From positions 1 through 64,000 of the forward strand of contig RCNN01000100.1 of the NCBI GenBank assembly GCA_003667245.1: DNA of 64,000 nt, written 5' to 3'. Under the pieces are notes generated by a model that ran no database searches, was not told the origin of the DNA, and saw only the letters and a program-made list of their open reading frames with translations. The stretch comes from Heterostelium multicystogenum. Its lineage: Eukaryota; Evosea; Eumycetozoa; Acytosteliales; Acytosteliaceae. Positions 11,046-23,800 of the stretch are shown here, piece after piece. The position numbers and the translations under genes were made by a program. Numbering within the stretch: position 1 is the first letter of the stretch; every line of letters begins with the position of its first letter.

Positions 11046-14000
11046 TTAAGGATGGACCATTATGTGTATAGCATTATTAATTTCGGCACGAATATTCTTT
11101 TTGGACTCTCTAACTAAATCTAAAAAGTGTTGCTCTGCATTCTTTTCAGAAATGTCAAGCTTAAGACGGTCTCTCAGCAGATCAATTCCATTATTTTCGG
11201 TTTTCATCATTGAGATCAAGTTGAGGATTTGCCTGGAATTCTTTCTAAGAGTATTGTATATTCGTACACAATGATCTTTATATTCTTGCTCTCTAGATCC
11301 CATTACTTTTACAATATCCTTTGTCAAGACAAATGGTGCAGTTTCTCTTTCTAAAAATAGGAATTTAGTTACTTTTCCTAAATAATATCCAAAGTCGATG
11401 TCTATATAGTTTGGATGTAAGTATTTAAGCTTCTCTATCCATGGATAAATAGTTTATACTTACGGAAGAAATGACCTGTATCTGATACCATTAGATTATC
11501 ATTATGTCTATCATAGATTCCAAGTATGTAAGTAGCAACGCTGTATGCGGCACAAGATTTCAAAAAGATGTCTATATAGTCAGTGCTGTTTGGATTTCTT
11601 TGATATAACCAGTCTTCAATTGACTTGTATTTGGCTTGTTCTCTTACAAAATCTGCAAGTGTAACTGATTTTGGTACTACCTCGATAATACCCAATCCAT
11701 TTCCAGCTGCAATACACTTGAAAATAGTGAAGTGATAATCCATACCATTTTCTTTCAAAATCTAAATTAGAAGTTAGAGACTTTCTATTACCAAAGTAAT
11801 AACAAAATATATATACCTTATCCATTACAGAGAAAAGCTGTAAACAAAGCTCATCAGGTCTAACATCGTCCTTTTTGAAAATGATCTTGGTATCGTCGGC
11901 TCCATGAACAACAGAGTTGAAAACTAACCAGAGAGGAGCTGCATTTGAATCTTTTACTTTGCACTCTTCAAGTATAAATGTATTGAACTCCTGAAGTGGA
12001 TGTGTTGGCAAAGTAAATTGTTTAGGTATGCTTGCTAATCTAGTTTCTAAAATTTTTTGTTGTCTGTCTGGGTCCTTAATGATATCTAGATTAATTTGCT
12101 TCAATAGTTGAATTATCAAGTATTGTTGGAGTATCGATTGTCCAATCAATGATTGCTGTGCTTGTGACAAACCAAGACCATAGAGCAAAGCCTCCATAAT
12201 TAGCTTATACCTTATTGCTAAATACAATGTCTTTGGATTGTTTTTATCTTGTTGCATTTCATTTGCACATAGCCAAAACAATGGTCCACCAATCTTAAAT
12301 GGATTACAGAGTGCTCTTTTGACCAAGAAACATGATAAATGTGAATAATGAACACATTCATATTTTAGTGACTATAGTTTGAACCATGTTAGATGAAGTA
12401 GTCAATAAAAATAATATTTGAATCAGGTACATACATTTACAACTTGTGGTAAATAGAGTGATAGATCATTGTCATCCCATGCGTTAATAGATTCAACACC
12501 TTTTTCTCTTATTTTTGAATCAATAAAATCTGAACTTAATAGTTCTAATCCATATTTGGATCTAATGGGCAGCCTTTAATCAACCTATAAATAAAAATGA
12601 AATAGTTAGATTGTGATTTGAATTATAGGAGTTGATTTACTTACTCATATATTTCGTATCTCTTTTGGTATTCTTTAAAGGTTACAAAGTAAAGAAGGGA
12701 AGTAGGATATTAGGATAATTGGTTTTGAGATAGAATCTGTATTTCCAGAGGGTGGACTTATCATTATTGCTGATAAAGGATCTGTGTGATCGCAATACAT
12801 TCTCTATGGTGTTAATTTCTGATTGGTTTGGTAATGATGGGGCGATGATGTTTCCGGACTGTGAAAAATCAGGATCCTCGAAATAAATAGATTGTCCATT
12901 TAAGCCAGAAAGTTGTAGTTTTAACATTGGTGATGCTGTTATATTATTAGGATCGATTTGTATTGAGCTTGTAGGTGCTGCATTGGGATCATTTGATATA
13001 AACATAGTAGATTTTGTTGAAACTAAAAGAAAATGTGAGTCAATATATACATAAGCTTGAGTCTTATGACTACATACATGGTATAATTGGTAACTCATAT
13101 TCAGTAAATATCAACTTTTTACCATCGAAACTTAGGAACATAAGTGGATATTGAGCTAGAAGAGTTGAATCTGTTGATGAAACCTTTCCATAGAGATTTG
13201 TCATGATTATACATTCTTTAGGTAGATCCACTATCTTAATATTAAAATATAATCTTTCATTCCATTCTCCAGATACTTGTGAAGATGTTCTACCTTTTCC
13301 AATTATATTTTCACCATAATATCTGAACCAAGTACATTAGATTAGGAAAAATAAATTAGAATGTTGATTACTTACATGACAAGTTCCACTGATAATGGTA
13401 TTTTTGTAACATTAGCCTGTGATACACCGAACTGACGGAGTAAAGTTTGAACATTGGAAACACTGTTGATTGTAACCACTAATTTAGTACTCTCCACTCC
13501 TGGAGGTAGTGATTTCTTTCCTCGAATTACATGTGCACTTATTGTATCCAGATCTTCAAAAGCATTGATGGTACCAACAAACTGTATCCATTCTTTCTCA
13601 GTCATTACGTTGGGATAGAAAAGCTTTGATTGTAACTTGCTATCGATAGTTGCAAACTTAATCGTCTTTCTAAATCTCATACATTTTCGTACATATTGCA
13701 AATCACCCAATACTATCGAGTGATTGAAGAGGTGCTCCATTGATCCTAGAATATTCAGTCCAAAGCGTTTAGGATTGTTATCAAAGAGGTCAGGTCTCAT
13801 TGATAATAAATTTCCAATAGTCTGATTAACTATAAAATGCAAAGGGTTAGAAGTGGGGATTCGGTCAACTAATACTAAGAAACATACCATCTACACGGAA
13901 TTTAATAATCAATCCATTGTGATATATAGCTACTTTAACATTCTCTTTAGAGCTGCCACTCTTTTGATAATAGTTGTCAACTGTAACTGAGAGGAGATTC

Positions 14001-15621
14001 AACTTTGAATTGCTATTTGATGATTGAATAGCTGAGCTTCCATTTCCAATACCATTACTATGACCATTTGATAATTTTGAAGACTCATTACTATTGTTCA
14101 CAGTTGGTGTAGTTATTGGATAAGGTTTCAATAATTCAGCATGAAGTTTATGATCACTTGTAAACATCCACGGTGACGTCTTCTTGAATAATTTAACCAT
14201 TTTCGATCTAAATAATAAAATATCGTCCGACACGTGAGATACTCTAATATCTGATGGTATTTGTTTATAATAATCATACTGAGTATCCGTAAATAATATT
14301 AGTGTTATTATCAAAACTTAATTGATAGTCAGTAGTCTTTTGTTTACGTACTTCTTTTTCTGATGTAGATTTTCTGTTGGTAGGTATAGAAATTGTTTCA
14401 ATCCCTACTAGATCCAATGTAATGTTGAGTGAATGAGATGCAATACTAAGTGCACAAATCCAATCCTTTCTTGCTTCCTCATCAATCAGTACCAAAAACA
14501 TAGTTTGCTGAGCGTGTGTTGGCTGTCAATGCAAAGCAAAAGTACTTTCCTTCATTCATTACATTGAGGACATGGTCAGAAAGATCCAGTTCGCTTGATG
14601 GAGGATCATTGACTGTTGGACAACGAAGGAGTTTCTTTGAAGTCAAGATGAACCATTGCTTCTTCCAACCAACGGAAGACCTGTTTTTCTTGTAGAGTTC
14701 ACCTTGATGTATGATAGGTTCAAGTAATGACTGGCGCTTGAACGATGTAAATGATGGAACAAACTCTGCATTCATTCCACCTCTATAGTTGGGTGTGAGG
14801 GTTGAAGGTGACATTGTCGGTGAGACAATGGTCATCATATTCTCATTATTGTAGACTGGTTGTCCAGCAGCACTGGAAGCACTACTTCCACTATCTGACA
14901 TATCCCATGAACTGTCCCATATTTAACATGGATGTTGATGTAAATGATGATGATCGTTTCTTTTGAGCATTAATACTTGGGATTTGCTCAACCATTTTAT
15001 CCAACAATTTAGTATCAATATAATTGGTATAGTTTTCCTGACTTTATGTCACTGACTCTATTGAGATAATCTAGCTTTTGATCGTAGTTTGATGAGGAAG
15101 ATGATGTCGATGATGATTGATGAATCTCTATTTGCATTTGTGGTATCTCGATATCCTAGCTTTCCTGGTGTTGATACAAAAATTGGTGGATCTGTTGGTG
15201 TTGTTAGTGGTTTAAATTCTAATGATCCTCCAAAATTTCCATTCGATGTCATAAATATGTTATTATTCAGATTTCCACTCATTGTATTCTTTGAATTTGT
15301 GTTTGAATTACTGTTGGAATTGAAAGCAACTCTAAAATCCTGCTTCGATCGATCAACTGAACTAATAGTTGGTTGTAAAGGTGGCAATACAAATGGAAAC
15401 TTGTTCATCAGAATTGAAATCAACTTTAAAGTTGTTAAAATTGTCAGGAGGCATATAAGGTTGCTGTTGTTGGAATTGTTGTTGAAACTGTTGCTGTTGG
15501 AATTGTTGTTGTTGATACTGCTGTTGTTGTTGAAACTGCTGGAATTGCTGTTGTTGAAATTGCTGTTGTTGAATTGCTGTTGTTGAAACTGCTGTTGCTG
15601 CTGTTGTTGTTGAAACTGTTG

Positions 15622-15663
<42 letters not shown>

Positions 15664-16462
15664 TTGTTTGTCTTATACATTTGATATGGAAGTGCAGGTG
15701 CAGTTGAAACACCGACACCACTTATTCTTGATGATTGGTATGCCTTGAATGATTCCATTAGATCTGACTTTGATTTTCTAAAAACAGGTTTGGGTCGAGG
15801 AGCATGAGGGTCTTTGGAACTCAGATCGTTTGTTTGAGGTACATAGTTGGTAATCTGTGCATGTGATGATATCGGTTGTTTGGTCGGTGTAATAGTTGCC
15901 CGTCGATTGCTATTATATCCACTATTGATTGAGGCGTTGTTAGAAGAACTATTATTATTGCTCGCTTGTTGTTGCTGCTGTTGTGATTCTTGCTGTTGAA
16001 ATGGAGTGGATGAAGTCGATATGTAAAAATGGATCTCCAGTATCAAAGAACCGGGACCTGATCTCTTAAACTGTATTGAACTCTTCCTGATTGGGTCGAT
16101 AGACAGTAGCTTCGCCCATGCCACCGATTTTATGATACTGGCCTGGTCGCACTGCGACGAGAGAGATATGATCAGCTGTGACTCCACCAACTTTACACCA
16201 AGAGTGCTCAATGCATTTTGAACAACTAGAGTCTTAAACTGTGCGACTGTCGTATCGTTTCCAACCTTAAACTTGACAATCGAATCTAAACTAAATATAT
16301 GACACTATTATTTGATTCAACATGTTGTATAAGTCAAGTGTTTGTACTCTACTAGTTAGTCTAACCAACCAACATTTGTAATATCAGCTCATTAGAATAA
16401 ATTCAACTTACAATACATGTTGTATTGAAATCCAATGACGATGATGATGTAGTTGACATCAT
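11046..16462 (-). CDS. Class I-type phosphatidylinositol 3-kinase with N-terminal PH domain
   Basis: Ten exons, given high to low: about 16412-16462, about 14352-16290, 13888-14278, 13376-13829, 13078-13322, 12645-13022, 12435-12584, 11817-12371, 11464-11761 and 11046-11401. Order of parts: a short conserved N-terminal region (VAQFKTLVVQNALSTLG), long Ser/Asn/Gln linkers, a PH domain (HQGELYKKNRSSVGWKKQW), a Ras-binding region, a C2 domain (TKLVVTINSVSNVQTLLRQF), a helical PIK domain (INAWDDNDLSLYLPQVV), and the lipid kinase domain with DRHNDN as catalytic loop and HIDFG as metal-binding motif. It should make PIP3 at the plasma membrane under Ras control, for chemotaxis and macropinocytosis. 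Frame changes lie in the linkers, in the PH domain near 14500, and near 12690 and 12550. The first splice site is uncertain. Confidence 0.8.
15455..15663 (-). repeat. CAG/CAA trinucleotide tract inside the PI3-kinase gene
   Basis: On the coding (minus) strand this is CAA/CAG repeats interrupted by TTC, read as poly-Gln with Phe spacers. Pure CAG runs at about 15628-15663 can be read as Q, S or A depending on frame. Frames on either side do not match, so the tract has gained or lost bases not divisible by three, in life or in assembly. Confidence 0.8.
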
Positions 16463-17127
16463 CTAATTTTAGTATATATATATTACGAATATAAATGATA
16501 ATATATATATATTTATATTTTTTATTTCCAATGTATATTTACAGACAGATAATTTTAAATTATAAGTTGTTTTAATAGTTTGTTTATTTTGTGTTGTATT
16601 TTGTTGTTGAATTCTTTTAATTGGAAGTCTTTGCTTTGCTGATGCTTGTTTTACCAAGACTTACTACTATTTACTGTTTTACTAAATTAATAAATAAATA
16701 AATAAATTAAATTAATTATATTTGGTGGTAGGATGGATAGATGGGATGGTGGGAAAGGGGGCAAATATAACATTAATTAATTTACATTAAAATCTAGATA
16801 CATTCATTTAAAATCAGATTTTTTTATTATTAATATTTTTTCAAATAAATCATGTTTGTTGGTGAAGTCACACAATAACTTTAATGTGGAATGGAACAAC
16901 AACATGTTATATTTAATATCAACGTTACAAACAGGGTTGTTGAGAAGCAAAGCACATTTTGCAAAACCAAAAGAAAAGAAGTGTGAGGAAAAGTTTTTAT
17001 GTAAAAATAAAAAATATTAAATAAATTAATAAAATTAGAGTTTTTTTTAGATAGTTTTAATAGGTATACACATTCATATCATATCATATCCTATATATCA
17101 TATTTATTATTATAATAGAAAGAGAAG
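16463..17127. promoter_or_regulatory. Divergent intergenic region (PI3-kinase / lamtor2)
   Basis: AT-rich 665-bp spacer between two outward-transcribed genes, so it should hold both promoters. TAAA repeats occur near 16685-16715. No credible ORF. Confidence 0.5.
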
Positions 17128-17919
17128 ATGTTAAGATCAAAAGTAATTCCACAGGTTTTGCAACAAGCTATCATTGGAAATGATGTCAAGGCTGTTTTGT
17201 ATGTGTTTGATTAGATTAAAGCTTTAATGAGTTCTTGAAACTTCAAAACCGATCACTCTATATCATCACAATCTACATCTACATCTATATCTACATTTAG
17301 GTCATATCGTAATATGTTGATACATTGATATGATAATGATAGCGAAGGAAGATGAATAAGAGTAGTGGAAGAAAAAGTGAAACTTACAGAGAAGATGTTG
17401 ATACAAACATATCATGTCATTGTCATATCATACTATACAGATTAGATTAGATTAGATTAGATAGATTGGATTAGATTATTAGTGGTTTGATTTAGTCCGT
17501 AATACAGAATATGTTATTAATTAGATTGATTTAATCATAGGTTGATGAAAGATGATGGATCATTGATTTCATGTGCTGAAGCACCAAACTGCGATCATAA
17601 CACTTCAAAGATTGTATCTGCTATCTCATCCAGTATTTTCACTACATATCAACGTGATGATGATTTACAATATCAATTGATTGACTGCGAAGATGGTCGA
17701 TTCATTGTTACCAGAGTTGCCAAGTTATTATTGTGTATATATAGTGATGCTTCAACTGAATTTGGTTTATTAAAACTTAAGGTAACAAACGATTGGTTAA
17801 GAATAGCGCTATAGACAACAGCACTAACATAAATAACATAATTTCAAACTTTCACAATGTAGGCAGAGAAATTGCGTGCATATTTAGATGAACCACTTTC
17901 ACAGGTTGAACAGGTGTAA
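17128..17919 (+). CDS. lamtor2: Ragulator subunit LAMTOR2 (p14, roadblock domain)
   Basis: Exons at 17128-17198, 17541-17781 and 17863-17919 join cleanly into about 122 residues: MLRSKVIPQVLQQAI, MKDDGSLISCAEAP, LIDCEDGRFIVTRVAKLLL and LDEPLSQVEQV. These match the start, length and end of animal LAMTOR2 (MLRPK..., GRVAITRVANLLLC, LEEPLTQV), a roadblock/LC7 fold. With LAMTOR3 it forms the core of Ragulator, which anchors Rag GTPases and recruits mTORC1 to lysosomes. No frameshift. The first intron (342 bp) is long for this genome and contains short tandem repeats. Confidence is high because length and both termini agree with the family. Confidence 0.9.
17199..17540 (+). repeat. Repeat-bearing first intron of lamtor2
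   Basis: The intron (GTATGT...ATAG) holds ATCTAC-type repeats near 17270-17300 and a GATTA pentamer array near 17440-17475. It is several times longer than other introns in the window. Confidence 0.6.
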
Positions 17920-18093
17920 ATATATATTATATTCTTAAAGCAACAACTACAACAAACAGCATTAAATAAAACAACATCATCATCATCATTATCCTTATAA
18001 AGTTCAAAATAAACCTTTAAATAATAATAATAACAAGTTTGGTGTCATATGATGATTGGTCGAAGAGGAAGAGGATAGCTTTTATATTAACAT

Positions 18094-19927
18094 TTAAAGT
18101 GCATTGTTTTCTATGAATTTGAGTCTATTTGGATAGAAATAGAGCTGAGAGAATTGATGCTTTCGATTTGCAGTCTCAGTTCGGTTGTTGGCTATGAATT
18201 TAAGAATTGGAAGACTACCTTTGACAATGGCGTGATCAACAGCATCTGATGTGCATCCTTCAGTTCTGTTGTAATGGAGAAATTCGAATATTTCAAGATT
18301 TCCGTTTAGTGCAGAAATGTCCATTGCAAGGGTGGTGCAGGTGGCCCCATTTTCATGGAGATATTTCACCATTTCCAGGCTATTAGATTCAGCGGCAACA
18401 TTTATTAGATTGTCGGGAAAAGGTAGTGATGGAAAATTGTTTCTCAGCCATTTGACACCAGTCATGTTGTCGTATTTGACTGCATGAATGAATGCATTCG
18501 GTGTAAACAATTGCTCTCCTTCACCCAGCTGTATATTTTCCAAAATCCACTGCAGGGCAGTGGTGCTCCTTGCAAAGCAATCAAGCAATTTTTGTGAAAA
18601 CGGCAGAAACGTCATGCTTTTACGAATATATTGGAATACCTCAAACGTTATCTTATCTGTTAGTCTATCCAATATATCAGGACTACAACCTTCAGTTCTA
18701 TTTTCATTGAGGAATTGAAGAATTTCAACTCGACCATATTGAATGGCATAGTCCATTGCTCGGGTTGAGCAGCCTTCGGTTCGATTTTCATGTAAAAACT
18801 TGATAATATCTAAGTTACCAAACAGAGATGCTACGTCCATTGCATCTGATGTGCAGCCAGCAGTGCTATTTCTGTGGAGAAACTCGACCACCGGAAGATT
18901 TTCTTTTTTGCTTGTGGCGCTGTCCATTACATATGATGTAGGCTCAGTGTCTGTTTTAGCAAAAAGATTCATTAAAACTTGGAGATTTCCGTTCTTTGCT
19001 GCTGAGTACATCGATCTTGAGGTGCAACCTTCCGTTCTGTTGTCTACCAGAAAGTTTACTACTTCAGTTTTATCATAGATAGCGGCCATGTCGATTGCAT
19101 CTCTAGAGCATCCTTCCGTTCTATGCTCGTGAAGATACTTGATTATTTCCAAATTTCCACTACGTGCTGCGTTATCCATTGCCCAATTTTGTGCATCCTT
19201 CGGTTCTATGAGTGTGTAGGAAATGCAGAATCTCCACACTCCTCGCAATGTTCATAGCCTCGTGAGTGCATCCTTCAGTTCGATTTTCATGTAAGAACTT
19301 GACAACATTGAAATGACCACCAGCAGCAGCCATATCGATAGCAGCAGGATTGCATCCTTCCGTTCTATTCTCATGAAGAAACTTGACAATCGAGAGGTGT
19401 CCATTCTTTGCCGCATAATCGATGGCTTGGGAAGAACATCCCTCAGTTCTATTATGATGCAAGAACTCTACTATCTCCAGGCTGCCATACTGGGCCGCGA
19501 TATCGATTGATCCATAGTCAAGCACTTTCGCATCGCTTAGACCATGCATATATTTGATGATAGACAGTCGGCCATTCTTCAGAGCATTGAGCCATATTGT
19601 TTTCCAAGGGATCTCATTCTCCGTTGATTTTGGCTTTAAACGTTGGTATGCGTAATCCAAGAGAGAGCTATCACCAAGTATAGCAATGGTTTCCAACGAG
19701 TCAATGTATAAAGATTTAAAGTCGACTGACGATAAGCTATCTTTATTCTCCAAGTAGCATTCCAGTATATTTTTGTAGCGATCTATATAGTTGAACTTGA
19801 GAAGCTCGCTGGGGAAGCATCCAAGGTCGTTCCAACGATAGATGATCGCGGTCGGACCACGAAGAGTCCGATGAATATCTTTCACCAACTTGAATATCAA
19901 ATTCCTAACCACCAAAGAACCAAGCAA
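18094..19927 (-). CDS. Ankyrin-repeat protein with RTEGC-type repeats
   Basis: Two frames (19172-19927 and 18094-19248) join into one protein of about 600 residues through a one-base change near 19195, at a short A run in the coding strand. About residues 110-590 are 33-36-residue ankyrin-like repeats of the form AIDxAAxxGHLxIVKFL followed by HENRTEGCT; RTEGC recurs at least nine times. The first 100 residues (VVRNLIFKLVKDIHRTLRG and YRWNDLGCFPSELLKF) resemble the leader found in many dictyostelid ankyrin proteins. Ankyrin repeats mediate protein binding; the partner is unknown. The ATG is unclear: the open frame begins with TTG at 19927 behind a possible acceptor, so a short upstream exon is likely. 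Confidence 0.75.
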
Positions 19928-20806
19928 TTTTCTAAAAAAGATTATATCTTAAACAACTGTTTGGTACTTCCATTTCTCAATAATATTATCATTAAAAAAT
20001 ATAAAGTAGTTAAAAGTTACTTTTATATCTGATTTTATATAATTGTTAATATCAATATTCGAGCAAAATATTAAAATATATTAGATGATTAAAATTTCGC
20101 CAATAACTAAATGAAATAATCTAAATTTTTTCAAAAACAATCAAAGATATTCAATTATTATATCCAATATAACCCATTTGAATTTATTTGGACTTCAATT
20201 ATTTAAAGGGTCCAGTTCTCGGCATAGATTGATTAGTTTAGTTTGTTGACTAAGCCCAATATCCTTATTTACTTTTTACTGTGGTTTATTATTATTTTTA
20301 TTTAGAGAAATTTTCCATAAAAAATGCTTTCATTAATCATTTTTTGATCAAAACTAAAAAGTTAAAATAGTTGGTTGTCCTCTTTAAAATATTTTGTAAA
20401 TTGTAGGTGGTTTATTATGAAATCACCATTGTTTTTAACTTTTGTTTTTAATCAAAACAACATTATGCGACAAAATTACAAAAAACTTTTTAATGGAATC
20501 GATCAGTTTAGCAGTTTTTTGTTGATCAGTACACAGATCACACAAACATAAAAGTGATAAAAAAATATTAAAAAATATAATAAATCAAATCTATAAAATA
20601 AAGCATGGTTTTGAACCTAAACCAAAACATCAATGTAACTCAGCTCACCCCACAGAGTAATTGAAAAGTTTTATTTTTAACCAAAGGTCTATATCATTTA
20701 TTTGCGAATAATTAGATTTATACATTTATATATATATGTAAACCGGTAATCTAATGTTATTATTGGATTTATACAAATATAAATAATAATAATATAGATA
20801 AACACG
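19928..20806. other. Intergenic, AT-rich
   Basis: An 879-bp spacer between divergent genes. It probably holds both promoters and perhaps a small first exon of the ankyrin gene near 19970. No other coding signal is seen. Confidence 0.5.
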
Positions 20807-23800
20807 ATGAAATTATTTAATAAATATTTGTGGACATGGTCATTGTCGTTGTTGCTGCTGTTTATTATAAATAGTGGAGGAAGTGGTGGTGGTGGTGGTG
20901 GTGGTGGTGTTGCAAATGCACTTCCCTTACAAGTAGCTATTGCAAAACTAATTGTACCACGAACCAATTCCTATCCTACATACAAGAATCTATCAGTGTA
21001 CAAATGCAGATTCGAAATTCAGGTCGTTTTCGATTCAAATCAGATCCTCGCGGATGCAGAGCTAACTACCAGCACGCTCCAGCTGTCTGGTAGCAGAGTA
21101 GATCTTCCTTCGGATGTCCAGAATCCCAATTGGAGTGCATGGTTGTTCGCTTTCAGTACAACTGTATCACAGACAGATACCCCCAACATAACATTGACGG
21201 CAGCCTCCACCGAAGGCGGTTCCATTAGCATTCCATTGTATCTTAATTTTACATGTCATCCATGTAGGTAGAAGTTGAAGTTTGGCACTACTAAGAAATT
21301 CCTTCGAAACAATGATATTAATATGAGATTACAGATTCTACAACGACCCCGCCCTTGACCCCTACCGCTCCGTATATAAATGAGTTTTCGCAGGCTGTAT
21401 TTTATATGAATAGAGAGGATTCATTCGAAGAGCTAGTTTGTGAATTTAGCAATGCCACCTTAAAAGCCATCACCAGTTGCAAAGCTGAGATTCTGGCGAG
21501 AAGTGGAGAGTACCAGTGATGACCAAAAATTTGGTGAAATTTACCATTACTTTCCTTGTGCCTTCTTCCATTCCTGCAAATCCAATTGATAGTGCTTCCT
21601 TTTTAATTTTTGGAGTTATTCAATCTTCAACGCTTATAACCATTCCACTTCCAAGTAAGTAATGGACAATCGAAAATGAATTCAATTGTGATTATTAACC
21701 TTTTAATTTAATTTTAAAGCTTGTAATTATCAAATGAGTGTCATCAGCAAAATGAATAATCAAAACTATTTATGGTGAAATCGTCAAGTCTATATACACT
21801 TTATTTAAAATTCAATTTACCAATTGTATTTCCCCGAACTTTTTGGCAACTACTAGCAATGGCACTCTTGTACAAGTTAAGGCTACTAGTACAGAATACT
21901 ATTACATTTTTAATAGCCATATTTCCAGACCTGTTGGAACAGTATATATTGAAACAAATGGATCTCCTTCAATCCTCCAGCTAAATCATGATGTTTCTGG
22001 TTAGTATCTCATATTCTAGATAGATTTCAATTCATAATTAACACTTTTCAATTTAAATATTCAGTTGGAAATTACCCAAACTCTGTTATTGGAGATGTTC
22101 CAAGCATCCTTCCAAACTATACATCAAATGCAGGAGTCTTCCAAAGATATTTCCAATCTTTTATGAGAGGATATACACCCTCTGATTTTACTTTTTCTTA
22201 TGTTGGATCAAGTCCTTACGAAACATTAATCATCCCAGAAATAGCTCACCGCTTTCCCTACACATTCGGAGCAGGAAATGTTACCTCCTATTTAAGTTCT
22301 ATTGGATATTTAATTCCACCATTTATCAACTGTAATGGAGTTGATTTCAACTATAATGTCGGATATCAATATCAATATAGAACTCAAGCAATTAACAATG
22401 ATCCTTCAACAAGTATGCGCATCACCATATTACAAAGAGATTCAAGCTAATAACCATATATTTTAAAACATATTTAGAGAAAGATTTCCAACCTCCCATT
22501 ATTAAAACATTTAGTTATAGCAGACAAACATTGAACTCTATCAATCTATTTTTGACAGTTTCCGATGATATGTCAGGTGTTAAGATGGTATCCATAGCAA
22601 ACTATAACTTAACTACCATGAATATGACACATTTCAATCTGAACCTGACACTTGTCGAGTTTAACGTTAGTATAAGACTAGACCTTTTCAACCCAAATTA
22701 TGAAATCAAATTAATTGATTGGGCTGGAAATATTAATGTCCTCATAATGGGTAAATCCTTAACATCCGATCTTTCAATTCTACCCAATTTATATTTAGAT
22801 GGTAAATATTATTTAGTTATACATATTTCTTTTTACTAATCAAGTTTAATCTCTATTTTAGTGGATATTAATTGTATTACAGATATTACTTTTACACCTC
22901 AGAGTGTAAATGTTTCAGAATCAACTGATCTGGAAATTTTATTCAGTTTGAACACAACTTTGATTCCTTATGCTTTGGATCCTCCTCAATTTAAGTTGTT
23001 TAATCCTATTTATAATTTTATCAGTCGTCGATGGTACATTTTCAAATGGTGTCTATGTAATTAGAACAACAATTCCTCCCCAATCCAATTCAGGTCAAGT
23101 TAGATTCTATTTGATTAATCACAAAATCGACCAAAATGCAATTAGTTTGAGATTAGGCAAGAAATTGATGATTTCAAATAATAACTACGATTTGGTACCA
23201 ACCAGAATTAATTTTGTTGCAACTCCAGCTCAAGTGACTTCAGGTAGTAATCCAGAAAAATTGCGTTGGAACATAACTAAAGAAGATCCATCCAAACAGT
23301 TTAAACTTCTATACATTGAAGTATCCTCGGATTATGATCCAAGCATAAAAACATTCTCATTCGTTGATGGTCAACTCCCTCTGGCTTTTGAAATCCCATT
23401 GTCTTCCAATTGTTACTCACAGAGATACACTATTTCTAAAGCTATCTTGACAGATAATCTTGGCGTTAATTTCACATTCAACACAAATGGACCATCACTT
23501 CCAATGAGTCCAGTTGGAGTTAACGATCCGATTGATCTATTATGCCTTGATATCATCAATGATAGTCAACCACCAATCTTATCTAAGTTTAGTATAGATA
23601 CAATCGTACCGAACAAAAGATATTTCTTTAATATGACCGTGACAGAGGATAATTCAGGGTTATCCTACTTCAATCATCCAGTTGTCTATCTTACCAACTT
23701 GTATGGAAACAATATTGAAGCAAAAACTGATAGAAGCGATACCAATGTTGGAGTTAGTAACTATTTCACAACCATTGATATACCTAAAGGATTTGGATAT

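Noticed and set aside
15089..15586. Leucine-rich 165-codon plus-strand ORF
   Set aside because: It is the antisense of the CAG/CAA tract of the PI3-kinase; poly-Leu arises from CTG on the opposite strand.
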